From Acetomicrobium hydrogeniformans (GTDB taxonomy: Bacteria > Synergistota > Synergistia > Synergistales > JAFGMB01), in contig JAENYO010000005.1 of NCBI GenBank assembly GCA_016841745.1, positions 22,439 to 86,438 on the forward strand: DNA of 64,000 nt, written 5' to 3'. Both the position numbers and the translations under genes were made by a program. Below are positions 49,458-56,305 of the stretch, piece after piece. Below the pieces are notes generated by a model. It had not been told where the DNA came from. It was given only the letters and a program-made list of their open reading frames with translations, and did no database searches. Positions within the stretch are counted from its first letter, which is position 1. The number at the start of each line of letters is the position of its first letter.

Positions 49458-50045
49458 CTAGCCATATAGCTCTTTATTGCGGTTGTTAGCTTTTTCTGCC
49501 AATTCTTTGTAAACGCTTCTTCCGTGTGAGTCCATGCCAACAACAAGGGGTCCAAACTTTGTTGCCTGCAGAATCCACATGGCCTCAGGAACACCAAGCT
49601 CAAGCCAGTACACATCTTCAATATGGGATATGCCATCAGCAAGTACCACAGCACAACCGGGAGCTGCCTGAAGATAAACCTGTCCGGTTTCCTCAAACTG
49701 TTTAAGGCTGTCTTCTGCAAGACCGCCCTTACCAATAATGGCTCGAACTCCCAGGTCCGCCATCATTTTATAGTAGGGCTCCATTCGTATACTGGTGGTA
49801 GGACCGATGACTACAAGGTCATACTTCCCATCATCTCTTTTGCTTACAACCGGACCTGCATGGAAAATAGCAGAACCATCAAAATCGACCGGAAGTTCTT
49901 TTTTCTCTTCCAGAAAGTTTTTAATTGTGAAATGTCCCATATCTCTTGATGTATATACAGGGCCCTTAAGGTAAACAACGTCGCCAACTCTAAGATCTCT
50001 GATCTCTTCTTCTTTTAAAGGTACGGACAATAATTTTTCGGCCAT
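49458..50045 (-). CDS. fumB: Class I fumarase / tartrate dehydratase beta subunit
   Basis: A 195-residue subunit with GDVVYLKGPVYTSRDMGHFT, AIFHAGPVVSKRD and IGPTTSIRMEPYYKMMADLG, the C-terminal domain pattern of Fe-S hydro-lyases. ATG at 50045 has AGGAGG 8 nt upstream. It is 12 nt downstream of the alpha subunit gene. Fumarate is the likely substrate given neighbouring fumC and malic enzyme, but L-tartrate cannot be excluded by sequence reading. Confidence 0.93.
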   Translation of the reverse strand: MAEKLLSVPLKEEEIRDLRVGDVVYLKGPVYTSRDMGHFTIKNFLEEKKELPVDFDGSAIFHAGPVVSKRDDGKYDLVVIGPTTSIRMEPYYKMMADLGVRAIIGKGGLAEDSLKQFEETGQVYLQAAPGCAVVLADGISHIEDVYWLELGVPEAMWILQATKFGPLVVGMDSHGRSVYKELAEKANNRNKELYG

Positions 50046-50057
50046 ATCATACACCTC

Positions 50058-50948
50058 CTATAGGGTAGTTTCTTTTCTCCCATCGGGATACAATCTTATT
50101 CCTGTCCTTCTGGCAGTCCAGCAATGGAAACTTATTGCAGCGGGAGCAATAGCTGTATGAGTTGAAGTAGCTCCTATCTTTACTGCAAGCATGGTGGTAT
50201 CTCCGCCGGTTCCTGCTGCGCCTAAACCAAGACTATTGATATTTTCAAGAAGTTCCTGCTCGAGTTCAGCATACATTGGGTCGGGATTAACATCATCCCA
50301 GCGACGTGTGCTTACGGCCTTTCTGGCAAGCTTACAGGCCACATCCATCTGTCCGCCCAATCCGATACCGATAGCTCCTGGAGGGCAGGGTTTGCCGCCG
50401 CCTTTAATTACAGTGTCCAGAACCCATCTTTTAAGTCCGGCAAAATCGTTCCCTTTTTCAAGTTGTGCTACAGTAAATATCTTCATGGCATTAGCGAGTT
50501 CTGCACCACAGCCTTTAAAACTCAAAAACATCTCCATATATTCCTGTTCCGGGACATAATCAAATTCAAAGTTAGGCACACCAATTCCAGAATTATCACC
50601 AGGGTTTTTCCTGGTAAGGGGGTGGACCATACTTGGACGAAGAAGATGATTCTTTGTTCCTTCGATAAGGGCTTCTGCCCATATTTTCTTGAGGTCCTCA
50701 CCGGGCACAGATTTGTCTCCAAAACTTACATATACCGTTGGGAAACCGGGAGACTGACACACAGGCTTAACCTTTTCTCCTGCCATCTTTGCGTCATCGA
50801 GCATAGCCTGCATGATACTCTTAGCAGTCTGGTTTGTTTCCCTTTTCAGCGCTTTCTGCATTATGTCTGTGACATCGGGTGAAATAGTGGTAGTAGAGTG
50901 ATAGATCATGTCGTACACATGCTTATATAGATCCTGATACATTGCCAA
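50058..50948 (-). CDS. fumA: Class I fumarase / tartrate dehydratase alpha subunit (4Fe-4S)
   Basis: A 296-residue catalytic subunit carrying the oxygen-labile 4Fe-4S cluster; candidate ligands are Cys in KPVCQSPGFP (~63), FKGCGAELANAM (~150) and GKPCPPGAIGIGLGG (~192). It hydrates fumarate to S-malate in the cytoplasm with the beta subunit. A TTG start at 50948 is used since AAGGAGG lies 8 nt upstream. It is 22 nt downstream of the GntR regulator and clearly in its operon. An Fe-S fumarase fits an anaerobic host. Confidence 0.93.
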   Translation of the reverse strand: MAMYQDLYKHVYDMIYHSTTTISPDVTDIMQKALKRETNQTAKSIMQAMLDDAKMAGEKVKPVCQSPGFPTVYVSFGDKSVPGEDLKKIWAEALIEGTKNHLLRPSMVHPLTRKNPGDNSGIGVPNFEFDYVPEQEYMEMFLSFKGCGAELANAMKIFTVAQLEKGNDFAGLKRWVLDTVIKGGGKPCPPGAIGIGLGGQMDVACKLARKAVSTRRWDDVNPDPMYAELEQELLENINSLGLGAAGTGGDTTMLAVKIGATSTHTAIAPAAISFHCWTARRTGIRLYPDGRKETTL

Positions 50949-50970
50949 AGTTACCCCCTCCTTAATAATA

Positions 50971-51699
50971 TTAAATTTCTTCCAAATTTAGGATCTTAGA
51001 TCCGTATTTGTCAGCCAGCACTTTTTCAAGATTACTTTTCACACTTTCAAGATGCTCTTTCATGAATTGAGAAGCGGCGTCGGAATTACCTTCCTTGATA
51101 GAGTTGAGGATCTTTTTGTGCTCTGCCAGAGAAAAGCCAGGTCTCGAAGGTATATTGAAAGTTAGATGGGTACTTCTTTCAATAAGATTTATGACCATAT
51201 TCGTAATAGAAGATAAGATTATGTTACTTATGGAACTGACGATCTCATGATGAAACCTGATAGAACCTTCAACACCGGATCCTCCATTCACTATTTCTTC
51301 TTCCGCAGTTAATAGTGATTCTTCCATTCTCCTTATGCTTTCTTTACTTGCCTCCCTTGCTGCATAACTCACAACAACAGGTTCAAGAACTTCTCTTGTC
51401 TGCATCAGATATTCAAACTCTGTACTCTGATCATTTATAAGCCTGGCCATAGTTTCCTTGATAAACCCGATGTTAGGCTCCAGAACAACACTACCCTTAC
51501 CCTGCCTGGTCTCGATTATTCCAGCAATTTCCAGGATCCGGAGTGCTTCTCTGACGGTAGTCCTGCTTACGGCCAATCTTTTTGCGATTTGTGGTTCGGA
51601 GGGAAGCATATCACCTGGATTCAATCCCTCCCTTTCGATAAGTTTTTTGATCTCCCTGACAGCATCTTCAGACAACCTTTTCGTTTTAAGCCTTTGCAT
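50971..51699 (-). CDS. GntR-family regulator, FadR subgroup
   Basis: A 242-residue regulator. The N-terminal winged helix has LPSEPQIAKRLAVSRTTVREALRILE (~37-62, read in two parts) and the wing GIIETRQGKGSVV. The all-helical FCD C-terminal domain (~95-225) has metal/ligand-type residues in FHHEIVSSI and SLAEHKKILNSI. FCD regulators sense organic acids and many control catabolic operons next to them. It is the first gene of the fumarase-malic enzyme operon and probably regulates it and itself. GGTGG lies 9 nt before the ATG. Effector not known; a C4-dicarboxylate is likely. Confidence 0.92.
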   Translation of the reverse strand: MQRLKTKRLSEDAVREIKKLIEREGLNPGDMLPSEPQIAKRLAVSRTTVREALRILEIAGIIETRQGKGSVVLEPNIGFIKETMARLINDQSTEFEYLMQTREVLEPVVVSYAAREASKESIRRMEESLLTAEEEIVNGGSGVEGSIRFHHEIVSSISNIILSSITNMVINLIERSTHLTFNIPSRPGFSLAEHKKILNSIKEGNSDAASQFMKEHLESVKSNLEKVLADKYGSKILNLEEI

Positions 51700-51744
51700 T
51701 TAAAACAACCACCCTATTCGGAATTGAGAATGGAATTCCAGACT

Positions 51745-51767
51745 TGTCCACTTGTCTACACAGTGGA
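51745..51767. promoter_or_regulatory. Candidate GntR operator upstream of its own gene
   Basis: TGTCCACTTGTCTACACAGTGGA contains overlapping near-palindromes (GTCCAC-TT-GTCTAC and GTCTAC-ACA-GTGGAT), in the form expected for FadR-type sites, about 45 nt before the gntR start. A similar ATCTACTTGTGGAT is at 43213-43228. Confidence 0.45.
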
Positions 51768-51946
51768 TGTATAAATAAAATACACCCCCGGAATCACTTA
51801 TGTCAATGTCCGAATAGCAATACGCATAAACGGCTGAACCTGGGCAGATCAGGGAAAGCTTTATGTTATAAACCTTCCCCGACTGACATCAATAAACCTG
51901 GATCACACAATCAAATCAAGTAACAAACAAAGACTACTTCTGGTAT

Positions 51947-53227
51947 TTACATTAACAGATCCGGCAGGAACATGGCGATCTTCGGGAAAAAAGTAAGTAG
52001 CAATAAGCCAACTACAAGCATAGTTATAATCGGAATAACCTGTTTTATAAGTTTGGTCATCGGTACTTCGCATATTCGGGAAGATACATAAAGGGTCAAC
52101 GCTACCGGAGGAGTTACAAGTCCTATGGCAAGGTTAGTCACCATCAAGGCTCCAAAATACACGGGATCGATGTTATATGCGTGAGCAGCCGGCAACAGCA
52201 ACGGAGCAAAAAGGATTATGGCAGGGGAAGGATCCATAAGCATTCCAGCAACAAGGATAATGGCATCGGCAATAAGAAGGAACCCGATAGGACTGGTGAT
52301 ATTTTCCAGGATCATCTTTGTAAGATTCTGAGGGATCTGTTCCCTGACAAGAACCCAACCGAAAAGGACTACACCTCCGACCACGAACATAATGGTAGCT
52401 GAGGAAATTCCACTTTTAAGGAATATCTCAGGTAAATCCTTGAACGTGAGGGTCCGGTAGATAAAAAGGCCTACGACCATGCTGTAAACAGCAGCAACGG
52501 CGGCTGCTTCAGTTGGAGTAAAAATACCTGAATAAATCCCGCCAACAATGATAACAGGGGTCAACAGAGCCCAGAAAGCCTTTCTTGAGCTCACGAGAAC
52601 ATGCTTCAAGCTAAAACTGGAGATACCACCATAGTTTCTTTTATTTGAAATCCAGTACCCGTAAGCTATTATCATCAGTCCAAAAAGAACCCCGGGACCA
52701 ACTCCTGATAACAGAAGTGAGCCGATCGAGGTATCAGTGGCTGCGCCAAAAACAACCATGGGTATACTGGGAGGAATAAGAATACCCAGTGGACCGGCAG
52801 ATGCTATGATAGCCGCAATAAAACTTTTATCGTATCCGGAACGCTCTGATTCGGGAGCAACCACAGACCCGATAGCTGAAGCGGTAGCGGCACCTGAACC
52901 GGAAACAGCACCGAAAAACATACAGGCCACGGTTGTAACGCTTGCAAGACCGCCCTTAAAGTGGCCAACCATGCTGTTCGCCATATCTATCAACAGTTTG
53001 GACGCCTTTCCGGAACACAGCAAATCCCCAGACAGGATAAACAAGGGTATTGCCAACATGGAAAAAGAATTCATTCCGGCAAAAAAACGAGGTGCAGTGA
53101 TGGATATCATAAAGAAGTCGCCCGTAAGGAACAGATAAAATACGGAGGAAAGACACATGCTCATAGCTATGGGCACATTGAGAAACAGCATGCCAAAGAA
53201 AGCTATAGCAAAAAGAGATATATCCAT
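51947..53227 (-). CDS. dctM: TRAP transporter large membrane subunit (DctM)
   Basis: A 426-residue polytopic protein with about 12 membrane helices. Typical segments: FFGAVSGSGAATASAIGSVV, GPLGILIPPSIPMVVFG, GVGPGVLFGLMI, GIFTPTEAAAVAAVYS and LAIGLVTPPVALTLYV. It couples Na+ entry to uptake of the substrate delivered by DctP. ATG at 53227 overlaps the dctQ stop as TAATG. It is the last gene of dctPQM and the only DctM in the window, so it may also serve the orphan DctP. Confidence 0.95.
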   Translation of the reverse strand: MDISLFAIAFFGMLFLNVPIAMSMCLSSVFYLFLTGDFFMISITAPRFFAGMNSFSMLAIPLFILSGDLLCSGKASKLLIDMANSMVGHFKGGLASVTTVACMFFGAVSGSGAATASAIGSVVAPESERSGYDKSFIAAIIASAGPLGILIPPSIPMVVFGAATDTSIGSLLLSGVGPGVLFGLMIIAYGYWISNKRNYGGISSFSLKHVLVSSRKAFWALLTPVIIVGGIYSGIFTPTEAAAVAAVYSMVVGLFIYRTLTFKDLPEIFLKSGISSATIMFVVGGVVLFGWVLVREQIPQNLTKMILENITSPIGFLLIADAIILVAGMLMDPSPAIILFAPLLLPAAHAYNIDPVYFGALMVTNLAIGLVTPPVALTLYVSSRICEVPMTKLIKQVIPIITMLVVGLLLLTFFPKIAMFLPDLLM

Positions 53228-53715
53228 TAGCAACCACCTCTTAATATTTTGACCTGTTCAAACATTTGGCCAATACTGATAATAAACATCATGAAACCTG
53301 TAATTGGTACGGCTGAATAAATTATGGCAAGAGGAAAAGGTCCGAATTCACAACCAACTCCCATATTGGCCATCATGTATCCATAGCCTGTGGTAGTCAG
53401 GATAACTGTAAAGATTATTACAAATACCGATGCGATCAGATTAATGATATTCTTTGTTTTTTCAGATTTTCTGGTTTCGACGAGAATATCTACTGATAAA
53501 TGGCATTTCATTTTCAATGCCTTGATAGAACCATACAAAGATGCCCAAACAAAATTATATCTGGCCATTTCTTCCGTCCAGGCAGCAGGAATATGAAGTA
53601 AAAATCGATTTACGACCTGGAAAAAAACCATCGCAACGAGCGAAAACATCAGAATCGTGATAAGAATGTCTACAACCTTCATCATCTTCGCATCTAGTCT
53701 TGCGAGTGCTTCCAA
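53227..53715 (-). CDS. dctQ: TRAP transporter small membrane subunit (DctQ)
   Basis: A 162-residue protein with four predicted membrane helices and the DctQ pattern WTEEMARYNFVWASLYGSIKALKMKCHLSVD (read in parts at residues ~40-70). It is required with DctM for transport. Start TTG follows GGGGGTGG. Separated from dctP by a strong hairpin. Confidence 0.92.
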   Translation of the reverse strand: MEALARLDAKMMKVVDILITILMFSLVAMVFFQVVNRFLLHIPAAWTEEMARYNFVWASLYGSIKALKMKCHLSVDILVETRKSEKTKNIINLIASVFVIIFTVILTTTGYGYMMANMGVGCEFGPFPLAIIYSAVPITGFMMFIISIGQMFEQVKILRGGC

Positions 53716-53737
53716 AACACCACCCCCAAAATTGAGA

Positions 53738-53775
53738 GCAACGGTTGCGGTTTGAATTCTGACCGCAACCGTTGC
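53738..53775 (-). terminator. Strong hairpin between dctP and dctQ
   Basis: A perfect 14-bp GC-rich stem GCAACGGTTGCGGT / ACCGCAACCGTTGC with a 10-nt loop, between the dctP stop and dctQ start. No T run follows, so it is more likely an mRNA-stabilising or attenuating hairpin that raises binding-protein level over membrane subunits. Confidence 0.8.
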
Positions 53776-53790
53776 GAATAACTCTATACT

Positions 53791-54786
53791 CTATTTATTT
53801 GACAATGCCTTTATCTGATCGATTGTTTCCTTCCACTCGGGATGCTTGTCGTACATGGGCATCATTGCTGCTCTCCAGACCTGTCTGTCGGGTTCATAAT
53901 AGTTCATGCCGTTATCTTTAAGGAACTGGGTATCGACAACGTCTGCCTCTTCAGCAATTTTTCTCTGCCATACAGCTGCTTCATGAGCAGATTCCTCAAG
54001 GATCTTCTGATCCTCTTCAGAGAAAGAATAGAATTTCTTGGCACTCATGAGAACAGGCTCAAGAAGGAATGCCATGTGATTGGCACAGGTATAATTTGCT
54101 ACTTCGAAATGCTTGCTCTTACGAACATTAATGGGACCCTGGATCTCTGCATCAACAGCTCCAAGCTGAAGTGCTGAGTAAACTTCTCCGAATGCCATGG
54201 GAGTAACAACGGCTCCGAGCATCTCTCCGGTTTCAACGAAAACTGCGGAGGGCTGGACCCTGAGTTTTACACCCTTCATATCTTCCGGAGACTTCACAGG
54301 AATACGTGAAACGATATTGTAAAGACCATTATTGAAGACGGTCAGAACCTTGATCCCCTTGTTCTCGACGGGTTTAAAAACTTTCTTACCTATCTCACCA
54401 TCGATTACTGTCCAGGTATGTTCCCAGTCATCAAAAATAAAGGGCAGACAGATTACACCGGCATCAGGATCATATCCTTCAAGAATACCCTGCCAGACAA
54501 GGCAGGCATCCAGTTGACCAGCCGCTACCATTTCAGCAAGCTGTTTCTGTTTACCTAACTGGCCGCTTGGATATACAACGACTTCTATTCTTCCGTTGGT
54601 TCTTTCCTTGACAAGTTCACCAAACTTCACAGAACCCAGATGGTATGGGTGGTTCTCCGGCATTTCGTGAGCAACACGAAGCTTGACAGTCTTAGCATCT
54701 GCTGGTACTGGAGCAAAAGCTGATACCACCAATAAAGCAAGACAAAGCACACCAATTACAGCAATTCCCTTTTTCAAAATCCTCAT
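53791..54786 (-). CDS. dctP: TRAP transporter solute-binding protein (DctP)
   Basis: A 331-residue binding protein with a signal peptide ending about residue 31 (PVPADA-KTVKLRVAHEMPE). Key segments: HPYHLGSVKFGELVKERTNG, YPSGQLGKQKQLAEMVAAGQ, the carboxylate-binding Arg in GVKLRVQPSAVFVETG and GAVDAEIQGPINVRKSKH, where most family members have GQENP. This change is shared with the orphan DctP at 37618, implying a similar, perhaps unusual ligand. First gene of dctPQM, with a conserved motif 127 nt upstream. AGAGGAGGG precedes the ATG. Confidence 0.95.
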   Translation of the reverse strand: MRILKKGIAVIGVLCLALLVVSAFAPVPADAKTVKLRVAHEMPENHPYHLGSVKFGELVKERTNGRIEVVVYPSGQLGKQKQLAEMVAAGQLDACLVWQGILEGYDPDAGVICLPFIFDDWEHTWTVIDGEIGKKVFKPVENKGIKVLTVFNNGLYNIVSRIPVKSPEDMKGVKLRVQPSAVFVETGEMLGAVVTPMAFGEVYSALQLGAVDAEIQGPINVRKSKHFEVANYTCANHMAFLLEPVLMSAKKFYSFSEEDQKILEESAHEAAVWQRKIAEEADVVDTQFLKDNGMNYYEPDRQVWRAAMMPMYDKHPEWKETIDQIKALSNK

Positions 54787-54912
54787 TAAATTCCCTCCTC
54801 TAGAAATAATGTATATCTACTTCATGAACCTAAAGCTATTGTGAAAAAAATATTTATGTAAAACAATTCTTTCACATTGGTAGATGTATCATATTGGCTG
54901 TTCAAAACAAAT

Positions 54913-54943
54913 ACAATATTATGAACATTATTAATATGAAATA
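54913..54943 (-). promoter_or_regulatory. Shared upstream motif, copy 2
   Basis: ATGAACATT ATTAATATG tandem 9-mers in the same ACAAT ... GAAATA frame as at 39876-39907. It lies 127 nt upstream of the dctP start. Probably the binding site of a common activator, with the two-component regulator encoded 700 bp away as first candidate. Confidence 0.65.
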
Positions 54944-55030
54944 AAAATGCTTGTAAAAACAACGAGGTGGGCTGGTTCATCAAAGCCTCAATATGCAGAG
55001 GTATTGCTCCTATAGAAGGGGAAAACCGAT

Positions 55031-55058
55031 ACAGAGCCTTTATGAAACAAGGCTCTGT
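55031..55058. terminator. Hairpin after the selenoprotein candidate gene
   Basis: Perfect 10-bp stem ACAGAGCCTT / AAGGCTCTGT with an 8-nt loop, 65 nt beyond the stop at 55124. T run absent, so termination is uncertain. Confidence 0.55.
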
Positions 55059-55123
55059 AGGAAATACTCAAATAATTGTATTTGTTGCACGTACTGAAAA
55101 AGTCTGATGAAAAGGTTCTTTTA

Positions 55124-55561
55124 TCATGGTAAAGCTGACTGCAGGCTGTCCATATATTCCAAACCTGAAAGCATGGCCTTTATCTTTAATTCCTCGCATG
55201 CATGATCCGGATTCCGGGCTTCAAGTAGAGCAATGGGTCTCAGCTCACTGCAAAGAAGACTATGAAATTTATTTTCGAAGGAAGCGGCAAAATCACAACA
55301 GATATTCTTTCCTTTTTCATCGGAAATACCATTGGATCTTATCCATACACCAATGAACATCAAGAAACCCTCAACAAGCCCGCATTGAGCACCATATCTT
55401 CCTGCACCGTTCATTCCGAGAGCAGAATCGAAAACCTGAGAATGTATCTTCAGCGAGTAGACTTCTTCCAGAAGTCTTAAGGATGCCATTGCTCAATTGA
55501 TCTTTTCAACATGAAAATAATAATTAACCTTACGACGGATATCTTCTTCTGCAAATTTCAT
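55124..55561 (-). CDS. C_GCAxxG_C_C family redox protein, probable selenoprotein (in-frame UGA)
   Basis: The frame starts with ATG at 55561 (AAGGTGG 12 nt upstream) as MKFAEEDIRRKVNYYFHVEK then IN, meets TGA at 55495-55493, and continues in the same frame for 122 codons. Reading UGA as selenocysteine gives 145 residues with U23 at the first conserved Cys of the C_GCAxxG_C_C family (family pattern: NCA then a leucine-rich helix). C60-G ... G65 and the later C104 and C122 are in place. A hairpin with a GGA loop 23 nt after the UGA resembles a bacterial SECIS. Without readthrough an ATG at 55489 would give a 121-residue protein lacking the first redox residue. Role: small thiol/selenol redox protein. 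Sec insertion is inferred. Confidence 0.75.
55459..55477 (-). promoter_or_regulatory. SECIS-like hairpin
   Basis: On the minus strand AGACTTCT-GGA-AGAAGTCT forms an 8-bp stem with a 3-nt loop. The loop begins GG and is 23 nt downstream of the in-frame UGA, inside the 16-37 nt window known for bacterial SECIS elements, which need a G in the apical loop. Confidence 0.6.
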
Positions 55562-55618
55562 ATTAATTTTCACCACCTTGTCAGGGACTACATTCAGAAA
55601 AAAGGAATTTCCCCAATT

Positions 55619-56305
55619 CTATTTTAAAAACTGATATCTGCTGACAGGCCTTCCGATTTCCTGATAATGCAATTCTTCAACTAATTTCCCAGCATTCAGC
55701 ATATATTTTACATATCTCATTACAGTAACTCTTGATAAACTGGTTAACAACGCAACCTGTTCAACAGACACCGGGTCAGACTCATTCTTGAAAACATCAA
55801 TAATGTTCTCCAAAGTCTGTTTCTGAATCCCCTTAGGCAAAACATCGGGAACTACTGATGTCATACCGGGGCGAATAACATTATCTATCTCTTCCTGACT
55901 GAATGTTCTTTCTCTTTTATTATGGATCGTTTCAAAATGTTTCAGAAAAGAATTCATTGTTTTCTTGAACCGCGAGAAATCGAAAGGTTTAAGAAGATAA
56001 TCAAAAACTCCAAGTCTGACCGCCTCCTGTACCAGATCCCCCTCTTGAGCAGCTGTTATCATTATTACATCCAGATCAGTTCTGGTTTCCCGGATCTTGT
56101 GCAAAACCCCAAAACCATCCACCTCAGGCATGAAAATATCCAGTATGACCAGGTTAACATCAAGAGTCTCCAGAAGAGTTAGGGCTTCCTGACCTGTTCT
56201 GGCAATTCCAATTACCTCAAATCCATCAATAACTGATACAAAACGCCTGTGAAGATCTGCAACGGTCGGATCGTCATCAACAATCAATACTTGTATTTTC
56301 TTCAC
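55619..56305 (-). CDS. Response regulator, CitB/DcuR (MaeR) family
   Basis: A 228-residue response regulator. Receiver domain: QVLIVDDDPTVADLHRRFV, phosphoacceptor Asp in NLVILDIFMPEVDGFG (~53), ITAAQEGD and the Lys in FDYLLKPFDF. A linker and a C-terminal HTH (VEQVALLTSLSRVTVMRYVK) follow, the CitB/DcuR/MaeR layout for C4-dicarboxylate or citrate control. A GTG start at 56305 (AAGG 8 nt upstream) overlaps the kinase gene by 29 nt. It probably activates the TRAP and fumarate-malate genes in response to an external acid. Confidence 0.93.
   Translation of the reverse strand: MKKIQVLIVDDDPTVADLHRRFVSVIDGFEVIGIARTGQEALTLLETLDVNLVILDIFMPEVDGFGVLHKIRETRTDLDVIMITAAQEGDLVQEAVRLGVFDYLLKPFDFSRFKKTMNSFLKHFETIHNKRERTFSQEEIDNVIRPGMTSVVPDVLPKGIQKQTLENIIDVFKNESDPVSVEQVALLTSLSRVTVMRYVKYMLNAGKLVEELHYQEIGRPVSRYQFLK

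Larger units (their letters stand above)
54787..55123. other. Control region upstream of dctPQM
   Basis: A 337-bp gap holding the shared motif (54913-54943) and a hairpin (55031-55058). AT-rich; no supported gene. Confidence 0.5.

Noticed and set aside
55124-55489. Ordinary 121-residue gene starting at ATG 55489
   Set aside because: The preceding in-frame 22 codons with a ribosome site, the UGA at a conserved Cys and the hairpin make selenocysteine readthrough a better reading; this short form has no good ribosome site.
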